Assembly (NCBI GenBank): GCA_947179485.1
Contig: OX359247.1
Span: 44,923,131 to 44,987,130, forward strand
Length of the DNA stretch: 64,000 bases
Origin: Allacma fusca
Taxonomy: Eukaryota > Arthropoda > Collembola > Symphypleona > Sminthuridae
Reading direction: 5' to 3'
The position numbers and the translations under genes are program-made. The notes below the pieces were generated by a model. That model saw nothing but the letters and a program-made list of their open reading frames with translations. It did not search any database and had not been told where the DNA came from. Below, in pieces: positions 39,344 through 51,245 of the stretch (within the stretch, counting starts at the first letter, position 1; each line of letters opens with the position of its first letter).

Positions 39344-40441
39344 CAGGCACTCCGGAACGTCCAAAAAAGTGGGGGGGACAATATTTTAAAATTAGTTTTC
39401 GTTACTTTGCTATTGGTCACATACAAACGTATGTATGTACATATGTATATATGGTTACACATTATTTTTTGTTAGTTAACATGCAAAATATAGAACTTTT
39501 AATTTTTGTTCCATTTTTTTTAAAGAACAAGTTTTTATAGAAGACACCAACTAAATCTCATATATTAGAAACATTTTCTTACACACACTAAATGCTATCA
39601 AAATTTTACTGATTTCAAATAGAGGTATCAAAGAATTGATTTCTCGATCTATTTCCGGGAATGGTTCAATCTGCTCTTTCATTTTTGGTCTGACATGGTC
39701 CAAATGTGTAGAACCATTCCTCTAGATCTGTTTTTTTGACGTAAATGTTTCACCAAACAACAATATTTAATTTTAATTTTTAATATCCCGAAATAAACTC
39801 CTTGTGTGACGTTTTAATACTCAGTTGTACTCTTTTCAATAATATTGGCGCGCTAAAACCTATTGAGTTTATAAATTGCTCCTAGCAAATTTTCGGTTCA
39901 GTTCGTAATACCGGAATGGTATTATCTGTCTGGTCCGACATTTTGGAACAGATTTATTTGTCTGGCATGAATTTGGAACGAAATTCAAAGTAAAAGTTTC
40001 AAATTGTTCAAACTTTTGATCCAGGTCAAGATTTTGGCCTGGATCAATCTGGCAAGGGGAGGTCAATATGTTCGGCATACGAACGGGAAATAATATTCCA
40101 AATTTAGCAATAGTAAAGAATGTTGGATAGAAAAATATCCTCAATTTTTTTTATGGGCTGCGTTGCGTTGAATACCTAAGTTACTATTTGAATAATCACG
40201 CTATCACACAATTTCAACCCTGAAAGTATTGCAATACTGGCATAAAATCGTTTGAATAAGTTCAAAATCATTATCAAGGATGAAAACGGTAGCTTTAAAA
40301 AATCTAATGTTGACTGCAGTAGTTAAGAAACGGTTAATTTGATTCTTAAAAGTGGGGGGGACAGCAGTATAGCCTGTCCCTCCCTGACATTTTTTGGGAG
40401 GGACAGTGACCCTCCTGTCCCCCCTTATTCCGGAGTGCCTG
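39344..40441. mobile_element. hAT-like MITE (1098 bp), copy 2
   Basis: Second copy, by segmental duplication, of the element at 31114-32211, with the same CAGGCACTCCGGAA ends and GTTATAAT TSD. Confidence 0.92.
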
Positions 40442-43042
40442 GTTATAATATAGATGTCTCTAGAAACTTAGGTAACTCCAAAACAGCTTGACGGATGGAC
40501 TTCGTCTACCAACTCATCCGAGCTATTACCTTGAGGAAAAAGTGTGTAAAGTTTGATTGAAATACATAGTTTCGGTAGTTTCAGACTTATCGTGATTGCG
40601 GACGTACGTAAGGGCGTTGTGCTGCCCTAAAGATCACATTTTTCTACAAATTTACGCTAGCTGGAATATACTTCAGAATTAAGGCCAGAGGTTATAAGCA
40701 GATACACATAACAAAAGTTTCGAAAAATTTGTCCCATAAAATCTCCTACAAAAGAGCTTCAATAAAACGTATTATTCTAAAAAAATCTGTTATACAATAA
40801 TAATTATTATTGTATTACAGAAATTGTATTATTGCTGAGTAATTAAAATAATGAAAATTAAGGTTGCATTCATTCGAAATCCCTAAATAATTTCAACTTT
40901 GCGTCACTTGTGAATTTTAGACCACTGCACTATTACTGGAAAAATTGAGCGTATTGTCGAATAGGAAACGAATTTGCTACAAACTAGTACAAACTACGGG
41001 AATCGAATATTTTATGAGTTACTTCCTTATATGTAGGCTGGATAGAAAAAAACTTTTTATTCCTTCCAGAACATTCAAACAGATTGAATGTATTTTTACA
41101 AGTATTTATAAAACAGTCTATGATGTTTATATCTATTTGGATTAAATTTCTGGGAATCACCGTTATTTATGCGTCTAGCTGTATGACGAAATTCGGGTAA
41201 TTTGAGAAGATAGCGACGTAGCACAATGATTGCTTCACGCATTTTAATTATTAATTTGTATACGAATAGCTAAATTAATTATTCTATTTTGAAATGCTCA
41301 CCCTGTAACCTTCAAATTAAATAATGACTCTCTCTCTTAAGCCAAGTCTCTTAAGTCTCTCAAGTCCTTTAGAAAATCCTATGATGAAGTGTTGAAGGTT
41401 CGAAAAAATAATAATCGCTTCACTTCCTGTAAATTCTGTTCCAGCAGTATTTGTTGAATTCTACAAATCCGCTTCAAGATGAGACTGTATAGTGACAAAG
41501 ACAAAGCCTGCAAGAAGTTTGAGGGTTACTGTTTATTAGTTTGCAAGCTCATTTCGCTTAAAAATTCCGAAGCAAAAGCTTTATCGCATTACGCCATGAT
41601 TTTTCATTTCCTCCTCACAAAGTTTTCCCGAACTGCAAATCCAGTAGTTTTGCATGCGACAAAATGCAAAAATTATTTAAATCTGCAGTTAAAATATCAT
41701 TACGCACAGGTATATTACACCAACTACTCAAAAGATACACAGACTTATGAGTTATTTATTTGTTTGAGAGCCTCAAGTGAGGTCAGGTAATCCGTATTAT
41801 TGTACATTGTACTTCACACGTAAGTATGTGTTAAGAATATATGTAATTATTAACTATATAATACATAAAAATGAAAAGAATTGACGTGTTAAGCAGAGAT
41901 CATAATCTACTAATTTGGTGTTATGCATGTGTGTTTGTGTCGTCATGAAAGATTTAGTGAGCTATTCTGATGCATGACGGTGAGAATTATAACTAGCATC
42001 ATTATAAATTCAAATGAACAAAAGTTTTCAGCAAGCATTTTAATATTTCCCCAGAGGCTTTATGGAGTTTCAACAATATTTTAAATATACATCTAATTGT
42101 AAATCACGAACGTCAAAGCCAGAACGCTTGCTCGTCTATTTAATTTACTCTGCTATTGTATAATTTTCTAGAAAACAAAACAGAACCAAGTGTAAAGTGC
42201 AAACAAGATAAGTGAAGTTGTAAATTTGTTAGACAGCTTTTCAAAATTTTGACAGCGAAATTTTATTGAAAATTTTGGTCTTGTTGGCAAGAAACTACTG
42301 TGTCGGTCGAACAGATTTTCGAGCTCCGTAGTACCCGCGAAAAACCACGGTAACTTTTGACTTAAATGTATAACTTCGGTTGTTCAGAGGTCATTCAAAA
42401 CTGTATACAGATGGCTTGGGAACATGTAATAATCAGCAGGCCAATAGAGATAAGCTGGGTAATTATTTCTCTTTAAATCCTTTTGTTTTGGATTCTTCAC
42501 CACAGGAGTCGTACACGTTTAAACTAACAATATTGAAAATATCACATACAGATACATTGTAGCCGAACTTGTTCAGGATTTAATGAATAAATTCGACATG
42601 TAGATATCCATGTACAAAATATCCATAAAATATCAAAGGGCAGCGTTTGTGCCTAATTATTATTTTTGTGTAAATATAATTATATACAAATTTATACAGG
42701 TCTTTTCGAAACCGATGTCAAAACTTTGGAGAGAGAATAATTAAAGATGTCGATTTTTCGATCAAAATGTGTCACTGGCATAAGTTAACACACATAGAGA
42801 TACACTGTCATTGACATTACTGGGGAAGATGACATGGGGAGATGGAGATGTGAAGATGAGGATGATAATGATGAGATTAGGCCTGCAATAAATTATATTA
42901 CGGGATGGTTCAGTGAATGTAAACAAAAGCGTATGCATTCACCTCGTTAATCCTTTTCTGTAATAATTATTCTAGTTCATTTTCTGAAACTCATCGCTAC
43001 ACAATGTTTTACACCTCCGGCGGAGCGCGAAAGGCAGTGCAG

Positions 43043-43669
43043 CAAAGGTGTCCACCTATCCTATTTATAGGCCTATATATAGGATAAAAATAGGCAGGAT
43101 GCAAAATCCAAGTAATTACAGGTAGTAAAATAGGGTGCAGTAATTACCGCTAAAATTAATGCTATATTATATGTAGGAGCTGCAAGAGTTCACTTTTTAT
43201 TTAGGAACAAGGTAGGCAGTTTGCGAAGGTAAAAATAGGCATAATTAATAATCTATTGACAAATTTGTCAAGCAATTATTTGATTTAACCTTAAAATAAA
43301 TCTCAAAAATATTCTTGTGACATTTTAGTAGTTCGATTTTTTTCATGTGTTACGATTGCACGTACATACGTAGATGATTTTTAGTTGAAAAAATAAGCCT
43401 TTCTAGGCTAAAAATAGGTGTTTATAGGCTAAAAAATAGGCCTTTATAGTCTAAAAAATAAGCCTTTATAGGCTAAAAATAGGCCTTTATAGGCTAAAAA
43501 ATAGGCCTTTATAGGCTAAAATATAGGCAGAAACATTACAGTAGTATATATGTAGGCAAATAGGTAGGCAATTTATTTTTGATAAATAATATAGGTTAAT
43601 ATGTAGGGAAGGCAAAGCTGCAAAAAATATGTAGTATTTTAGGTAGGCTGAACCTTTTGGACACCTTTG
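43043..43669. mobile_element. hAT-like MITE (627 bp), copy 2
   Basis: Second copy, by segmental duplication, of the element at 34813-35439, with the same CAAAGGTGTCCA ends and CAGTGCAG TSD. Confidence 0.9.
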
Positions 43670-45512
43670 CAGTGCAGCAAGTCCTGTATTAAAGTTGTGT
43701 TAGTAAATAAAGGAAACACTCGAATGATTTGGATACGTTTAAAGGCATGTAAATGTAATCTCAGTATACTGTACCTATACATTTTAGTTCGTTCGCCTGG
43801 TATTACTTCCCTGAATTCGCTCATGTATCCGCAAGATGGATAAAAATGTCTGCTCTCAGCTCTCAGGTGTTGAATTTGAAACCTGGGAATTTGTTGGTTA
43901 ATTTAGGTAACTCGGGTAAAATCGCTTTAACTGAAAATATTTGATTCCGGTGGAGAAATCTGCCTTATGAGAATGGATACCTACTTGACCTAATTCAAAT
44001 CACTACCTATAATGTTTTGGATTATGATACACATACCTCACAACTTACAACGGCTACAATCTATTAAGGTCCCCTATAATCCCCCAATTAAATTATTCCT
44101 ACTTTGAATATTAGTTAAAACTTAAAACTAATTTAGATTCTAACACCCTCACCCCTCACATATTCTTTTATTCAACACGGAATAATCAAAAACCTTTTGC
44201 CTGCTTACTCAGGAGGAATTATTCTTTCATAAATATTTAAATTCATGTTGACAACCCAGTCCACAATTACCATGGGCCAACATTTCACAAACATTAAAAA
44301 TTATTCGTAGTGGAACAACTTGAACTTCAAGACCAGCTGACGATTTGTTGGAAAGGCCGCTGGTGCAAGGTTGGTCCAGCGTTGGCAATCCTGCTTCACC
44401 TTTGGACCAATATTAACCAAACGGTCATTTTCAACTTTCCGATTGTTGACTGGGAAGAATTCAAATTTTCGAAAAACACTGAATTTGAGAGCCATCATTA
44501 AGTGGAAAGCCCTCAATAACGTTTGAGCAAGATGTCATATTATTCCAGTCTTTAATAGCTAATTTAAAAGTCATTTTAGTCTACAATGTGGAACCAATAA
44601 TTATCTAACAAGTAAGTAAGTAATAAAAATCTAATGCAACTTTGCGCATTTTCCGAACCGAATAATTATTAAGGATAACAGTTGTACAGGTTCGAAGTAG
44701 AATTAAATTGAATTTGAAGGAATTATTAGTGTAAAGAGTTAGAGCTGTATTGGAATACTAATTTAAAAAGTTGTATCATAGTTCAGGCCTTGTTAGCAAA
44801 TTCCTAATTACTATATAAGTAAACATATACAGAGTCCACTGTTCTAATGAGTCCACTTATCTAGTATTTTCTTCACTTGTATTGACATGTTTACATTTCT
44901 CGTATTCAGATTTAGAATACTACTCATATTTTTTATAATCACTAGGATCCAATTATTTTGAAAGATACCCTTCAAGGCGGTAAGGCATCCAGGCTTAGAT
45001 GAAATGATAACCTGCACACATTTTTCCGTTTTTTGACCTTCTAATAAACGACAGATCTCCCGTGTCAGTATGAACGCTAGGTGAAGACAACTGTCGCACC
45101 CAATATTAATAACGAAGGGTAGTGCTAACCTGCTAATTGTAAGTCACACACTACCCTTACGTAATGCTTTACTTGACCCATTTGAATGAACAGTACCATT
45201 ATATGTATGTCCAATTGCTTGTCTACAGGCAGATTCTCCTAAATGAGACAACAGGATTATTAAGGGCTTGCTTCTCTATGCTGCCCTTAAAACGTGATAT
45301 AGAAGAATTTACTCTACCATTCTGAACCTCTAATTATGTATTGTGGCGATTGATTTTTTTGAAAAGAATTTTATTTAAAAAGAATATTTTATGATTGATT
45401 CAATGATTGATAGGCTAAAGGGTCAAAAAATGTTCAAGGATTTTGCCTTTAAGGATCTGTCTTAAGACAGTAATTTAAGATTTTAATTTAAAAAATTAGA
45501 AGATCAGACGTG

Positions 45513-45518
45513 TTTATT
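45513..45518 (-). promoter_or_regulatory. Candidate poly(A) signal of the ATOX1-like gene
   Basis: Minus-strand AATAAA about 170 bases beyond the ATOX1-like stop codon. The identical site in copy 1 is at 37283-37288. Confidence 0.45.
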
Positions 45519-45923
45519 ATGCATCACTTGAAGCTTGACATTATATGTTCTAATTTACGATGGTGTGCTTAATAGTGGCCGATTTCATATTGAGCAAATT
45601 CCTTTCAAAATTCAGAACAGAGATTCACCAGTCGAACTCCAGCAACTGCGTTTGCCATTTACAATTTGTTCTTGATTCACTCAAGCTACCGAAATTTCGT
45701 CGCGCGTCTACCTTGAGCACGAGATTGTTTAGGTTGAGCAGAAGGTGCTGTAGTTGTTGCAGTTGTCTTATTGGCATCAGTTTCCGTCTGACCAAATAGT
45801 TCCTGTTTGGTGGATGACAATAAAGTTACCGTCTTACCACTTTTCTTGAGCTCAGCATGAATTTCTTCGACGGGTAGAGTTGTAGTCACCGACACGCGCT
45901 TCTCTTGCAGGTTGATTTGGAAG

Positions 45924-48900
45924 TAGTGTTTCTATCGGTAACAAATAATTGGGCTCGACTCGAAACAAAAACCCGGTGCAAATTCCATTGCTTGTCCCGA
46001 ACTCGAACTCGAGACATTCGAGTCGGGTAAAATTTTTGTACCCGAAACCGAGACCATTATGAAGTGCTCTACTCGAAACCGACTCGAACTCGAACCGAAA
46101 TCGCAAAAACAAATGATATTTTTTGTAAAAGTATTTAGGAATCACTGGGTTTATTTTTATTTTAACTGCAATTTGGTACCACCGGCCATCTTCTCCGCAA
46201 TACTCGTCATTTTATCTTCGGTAAACTTGCTAGATCCCGACTTTAACCACGATTTTAAAAGCATTCGCTTTCTTATCGTATCTCCTTGAGTAGCCATACA
46301 TTTCGGTGTTATGAGGTCGGAGCCAAACGAAAAAGCACGCTCGATAGGGACCCCAGTCCCAGGAATACACAAAAAGTCACGCGCCATCCTTGCCACATTA
46401 GGGTACTCTGACTCGTGTGACTGAAAAACATAATTTTTGAAAAAGTACTTTTTCAGGACAATATCAGGATTTCAAAAATTTAAGCTAAAAGGCACCTTCC
46501 ACCACTGCAAAGCATTTTCAAATTTGGAAGCATCTACTACGGGTGCTGTTAAAAATGCCTTAAATTCGTCCACCCTAGTGATTTTTCGGTTCGTCATTTG
46601 TGAAGCCAGCAGATTAAATGGAGACGGTTCAGATCGAATATTTTCACATTCTTCCTCGCTCTTGTACTTTTCAGTCCAATATGCTACAGCAACCCTGCAA
46701 TTTGAAATGCTAAAATTTAAAAATATTTAACAAGCAGTACCCATTTGTTTTAGTTAATTCAAATATACACACTGTTTGTTATTAGAAATGACGTCCTTAG
46801 AAATCCCAACATTTTTATACCACTGAAGTTTACAACGTGGGTCGCACACTGAAAATAAAAAAAATTGAATGCAAAATATTGGTGTTATTACACAAATATT
46901 TGATATGCAGTAAAATAAAGAAAATAATACATACAAAGTCCCATTATGTAAACAAGCCCATCGGAACTAGGATAATATTTGTTCAACTTTTCACATGCAG
47001 CTTCAGCAGCAGCTACGATATCTGCACTGCAGTTACCCGTCTGTATCCATGGAGGGAATAAAGTTATTCACAAATTAGTATTCCGAATACTAAAATGTAC
47101 TTATATTAAAAGATAAATTACGATTAAATTATTTAAAATTATCACCTCAAACGATTCCAGATGTTTATAAAGTGCAATGTACACAGATGCAGTAAGCGCC
47201 ATTGACGGAATTTTCGACTTGGATAGCTGCATTGTAACATCATAGAAAGGCTGCAAGCGGAACGGAACAACATGTACCAAAATTCTAGGTTGACCATACA
47301 AATTAACATTAAATAACCCATGAATTACTTACCTTTAAAAACAATATTATCTCCTGAACAAGTTCCCATTCTGCTTTGTTTAAAGTATACTTTCGCAGCA
47401 CTTGGGAGTCTCGTAGTACTACTTCAAATGGCTATAAGTAATTACATATTACAGCACGTTTAACCAAAACATAAAAATCCAAACCCATTTATCACTTTTA
47501 TGTCTACAAACTTACTTTTCGGTATTCAAAGATTAGTACGATCATCAAATAAGTGGAATTCCACCTCGTCCTAACAGCTAAAATCGGAATTTTGGCCTTC
47601 ATTTTGTGTACTTTGCACGCGTCCCTAAATTTAGCTCGAAGTAATGGAGATTTTCGTAAAGTCTGTATGCCCTTGCGTAACTGTTGAGTAAACCAATTTT
47701 AATTAAAATGCAAACTTTATGCAAGTCTGATTGGCTCCTTTAAACATCATACCCTGTAGTACACTGAGAAATCTGAATGTGCTTCGGTGACAAAATTTTC
47801 CTCATCAGTGGTTTCATCAAAATCAAACGAAGTACTTTCGTCGGAATCCGATTCGTTAGAATTCTGGGAGGAAAAATCAGGGCGTTCTTCATCTTCATCT
47901 TGGTCTGAGTCTGTTTGCTGAACTGGCCTTCGACGCATTGTCCGCAACACGCTCAAGCTAGCCTGACACGATAAATTGACAATGTGTGCCAGGCATCGTA
48001 CGCAATTTTGGTCAGCAGAGAACTTTAAATCAAGCAGTTATTCCTCTCCTTAAATTTACAAATGTTTTTTGCTACTGATTTCATAATAGTGAGACGAAAA
48101 TTACCTGGTCATTGCTCATGTTTTGAAATTCCTTAACAAATTTATCACAATTTGACGCATTGTCACATGTAATGGAAATTAATTTGTCAGCAATAGAATA
48201 GTCTTCGAGCACCTTCTTAAGCGAAAGGGCAAGACTAACACCCGTATGCGAGCCTTGCATAATGTCTAAGTCTAGCAATATTTCTTCGTATTCCCATTCC
48301 TTTGTAATGAAACAAGCAATGATACCATGAAACGACAGAAAGTTTTTGCTTGTCCAACAGTCGGTTACTACGGCAATTTTCCCCGGTACTGCCTGTAATT
48401 TCATGTAATGTATTTAGAGATTTTGAGTGGGCTTCCATGATTTTTGATACGCATTCGGACATTAATGAAAATTACCATGAATTTTTTTCACCAAGTCCTT
48501 ATGAACTTGAAATCGGCGCATACAGAGAGATTTCAGTTTATCATTACGAGGCAACTGTGCTTGAGGCCTACCAAATCGGGCAAACTTAACGAACACATCG
48601 GAATTAACGATATTAAAAGGCTGATTCGTCTCAATCACGTACTCCACCAACAATTCCTCGAACTGACGCTGGTAGAATCCACTATCCTGCAGAATAACAG
48701 CAGCTAATTATGCAATCGAAAAATAATTGGTACCCACACGGGTGTATACAGTAATAAAAAAGCTAATGAACCTTTAAATAAGGAACAGCAAATGAATCTA
48801 AAGTCATCTGAGATTTCTTGGCAGGTGGGCCATTATCCTCAAGTAGTATTGATTTGTGAGTTGTAGTTATATGCCTTCTCAGAGAGGTAGTTGATCCAGT

Positions 48901-49618
48901 TGAATCCTTTTTGAGAGTTTTACTAAAACACATTATAGATTTTATTTTTAAATCGACACAGCTGCGAAAAGTTCATAAGTACCGGAATTATATGACTATT
49001 GGATAAATCATAATTAAATAATTTTATTTTCTCACCTACAATAGTTGCACTTGTATTTGGTACCACATTCTTGTAATTTAAAATGCGGATGAACTTTTGA
49101 TCTTGGGGGTCGTTTTTCAGATTGACTGCTCAAATCTTCTTGCAAAGCACTATCGGCGGAGTTAGCCGTTTCAGGTGATTCTTCGTCACTTGCACAATCC
49201 ATTTTACTGACAAACTGTATTGAAATTAAACTTTTTCTCTCCTTTCAACTTCAGATACAGCATGGTGTGAGGAGTTTTATTTTAATTACAGGCTACAGAG
49301 CCTGTTTTGTTTTTATTTGATGTTTTGCACAAAACCCGCACGTTTTTTATTATTAAATTCGCCTCGCTAGGTGACACTACACGGGTCATTTTGTATTGAT
49401 AAGGTAACATAAATCAATAAATTCCAAAACAAACTTTTTCTTTCGAGTTTTTTTAGGGACCGGTATGTTTTTAAAACTCGACCCGAAAAATCGGGTCGAA
49501 AACTTGATACCCGAAACCGGCTCGAAAGTAAACGGTACCAAAAAATGAAGCTCGAACTCGACTCGAACCCGACTCGTTCCCGAAACCTCGAGTTTCCCGA
49601 ACTCGAACAGAAACACTA
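45924..49618 (-). mobile_element. Complete hAT transposon (3695 bp) inside ATOX1
   Basis: Ends TAGTGTTTCT and AGAAACACTA are inverted repeats flanked by the perfect 8-bp target-site duplication TTTGGAAG (45916-45923, 49619-49626). Both subterminal regions carry repeated ACTCGAACTCGA motifs (45955-46100 and about 49475-49610). A BED-finger, DDE-type hAT transposase gene lies between them on the minus strand. The insertion falls within a coding exon of the ATOX1-like gene. The perfect TSD and the readable transposase suggest a recent insertion. The first 713 bp are duplicated at 37694-38406. Confidence 0.95.
46157..49202 (-). CDS. hAT transposase (BED finger, hATC), about 12 exons
   Basis: The enzyme should excise and insert the host element in the nucleus. 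Minus-strand exons: 49202-49036, 48922-48772, 48686-48476, 48388-48105, 48022-47753, 47680-47516, 47431-47333, 47250-47146, 47040-46935, 46848 to about 46770, 46694-46496, 46420-46157. Phases agree for exons 1-10 and for 11-12. The donor of exon 10 could not be placed in phase with exon 11, so a small lesion or a missed splice site is possible there. Visible parts in order: BED zinc finger (CNYC in exon 1, RRHITTTH in exon 2); RNase H-like core starting AVVTDCW in exon 4 with CDNAS; CLAHIVNL in exon 5; RTRWNSTYLM in exon 6; LCDPRCKLQW across exons 9-10; and the hATC dimerisation domain in exon 12 (RMARDFLCIPGTGVPIERAF). The total is about 700 residues, normal for an autonomous hAT. No in-frame stop was seen in the exons. 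Confidence 0.85.
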
Positions 49619-49834
49619 TTTGGAAGTCTTTGATGCTTCCTTTTTCTGTGAAAGAATATGGTTTTCTTTTTTAAATTTCAACTTGATCAAATGTCATAAC
49701 AATCTTTTAAAGAGTATTAGGAAATGTTATATGTATATTCCGTGGCTTGTCGCTGTCCACATAAAATGTGCTTCAAATGTATGACTTGATCCGGATTTCA
49801 GAAATTCCGAAAATAGTGCCTTAAAAACTGCTTA

Positions 49835-50303
49835 GGGAGCGTTCATAAATTACGGCATTCAAATTTTGAAGATTTCTGACACCTCCTCCCCCTAAATCAC
49901 ATACAATCAAATTTGAAACCCCCCCATCATAACGTCATTTGTTGCGGAAGTCATCATAAGTGTGTATATATGTACGGTGGTAACTTGTTATCAGAACTGC
50001 TTTCAGGTTGCAAAAAATGAAGATACGCACCTGAACACGTCCCGTACCTGAAATATATATTTTTCCGTCGAATCGTCTTAATTTTATTGCGAATCAAAGG
50101 GTGACATTGTTAAAATTATCTGCTTAAGAAAACTATTCAGTTTTCCAAAATTTTTACGGAGCAAGTAGATTCTCACTTCCAGCAAGCAATTGTTGCTGAC
50201 ATCATGTTTTCGTCAACCCCCCATTCCCCCCTCATCATTTTATGTCAAATATTTTCAGCCCCCCCACCGTACCAAGCACATGACGTAATTTATGAACGCT
50301 CCC
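49835..50303. mobile_element. MITE with TTA target-site duplication (469 bp)
   Basis: Terminal inverted repeats GGGAGCGTTCATAAATTACG and its complement lie inside a 3-bp duplication TTA (49832-49834, 50304-50306). A 3-bp TTA duplication with G-rich ends points to the PIF/Harbinger group, though CACTA elements also make 3-bp TSDs. No coding capacity. It lies in the ATOX1-like intron. Its right end abuts the splice donor, and the TSD supplies intron bases 2-4. Confidence 0.8.
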
Positions 50304-50699
50304 TTACCCTGTTTGGCCTTCAGAAGTCTCTGAACATGTCCGGCACAACCACTGCAGGGCATTTCAACACGAAAGTGGTATGTCTAAAATCAAAATCGCT
50401 AAAGGCGTCATTTTCATGGACAACTTTAAAATCAGTAAAAGCTACGAGGAAAGGAATAGATATTGATCATTGAAAAATATCAGTACAAGATGAATAATTA
50501 GAATAAATTACATGAAGCATTGTTCCGAATTCTTGCAGATTTTGTTATCGATGATTTTGAATTTGGGGCTATAGTTTCTTTCCTGGTACAAGACACCAGA
50601 TATACTCCTGGTTCCTAAGGCCTGGTACGAACTACACAAACTGACGTTTGTTGCACCAGGAAAAATACCTGGTACTATACTAGTGCACCAGACACTTAG

Positions 50700-50930
50700 T
50701 GCACCAGGTATATACTTGGTATCAATTCAGGCTAAACTGGTACTGGAAATGGAAATTATCGTGAGGTGTACCAGGTATATACTTGGTATCAATTCCGGTT
50801 AAACTGGTACAGGAAATGGCAATTATCGTCAGGTGTACCATGTATATACTTGGTCCGATACCAGGTATATACTTTGTATCAATCGAGGTTAGATGGTGTG
50901 TGCAGTGAAAATTCCCGTAAGGTTTACCAG
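50700..50930. repeat. Tandem repeat of 65-67-bp units
   Basis: About three units begin with ACCAGGTATATACTTGGTA (starts 50705, 50770 and 50837, the last degenerate), then AAACTGGTAC and AATTATCGT. CCAGGTATATACTTGG is nearly self-complementary. Related shorter CACCAGG/CCTGGTAC pieces lie at 50584-50700. It could be the interior of an unrecognised MITE. Confidence 0.75.
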
Positions 50931-51186
50931 GTAGTGAGGCTAAACTTGTAATGACAATGAGAATACTTCCTGACGCGAACCGACTACACGCTTCGTAATA
51001 ATTAAGTTCGTACAAAATGGCGGCTTCCAAAAATACTAATTGTAAGCAAGGAAATCAGCATAACGACAATGTAGTACTAATTGTGTTCACACAAGTTGAC
51101 ACAAAATGGCAGCTACGACAAACATTAATCCAGGGAATCAACACGACGACAATAGTCTAATTGTCCCAACAAAGCAATTAGGCGTA

Positions 51187-51245
51187 CTTGGCACGTAGTG
51201 CCAAGTTAATAAATAATTTCGGCGTGCTTAGCACGTGGTGCCAAG
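51187..51245. repeat. Two tandem hairpin-forming units, 40-bp period
   Basis: CTTGGCAC-GTA-GTGCCAAG at 51187-51205 is a perfect 8-bp stem with a 3-base loop. CTTAGCAC-GTG-GTGCCAAG at 51227-51245 is the same with one mismatch. Flanking GGCGT and TTAATA..TAATTT are also repeated. Role unknown. Confidence 0.75.

Larger units (their letters stand above)
38409..46636. repeat. 8.2-kb tandem duplication, copy 2
   Basis: Direct repeat of 30179-38406. Its right end (46636) lies within the complete hAT element 45924-49618, which continues uninterrupted beyond it. Its left end lacks the flanking part of the hAT elements seen at 28475-30178. So copy 2 adjoins the original right flank and copy 1 the original left flank, as expected for a simple tandem duplication made after both hAT insertions. 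Confidence 0.95.
45686..50383 (-). pseudogene. ATOX1: ATOX1-like copper chaperone gene split by a hAT element
   Basis: ATOX1 proteins are small cytosolic HMA-fold chaperones that carry Cu(I) to P-type ATPases. On the minus strand, exon 2 (50383-50308) encodes HFRVEMPCSGCAGHVQRLL with the metal-binding MxCxxC motif. It ends at a GTAAGG donor in phase 1. The next exon starts after TTTCACAG at 49645 and reads in matching phase into IKDFQINLQEKRVSV and the KKSGKTV loop typical of ATOX1. That exon is interrupted: 27 nt lie at 49645-49619, then the whole hAT element 45924-49618, then the rest at 45923-45686 with the stop. With one TSD copy removed, exons 2 and 3 form one open frame of 110 codons plus stop. 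A Thr/Ala/Lys/Gln-rich tail of about 40 residues extends beyond the usual fold. The first exon with the start codon was not found. AATAAA at 45513-45518 is a plausible poly(A) signal. As assembled the gene is broken; an uninterrupted allele may exist. Confidence 0.85.
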
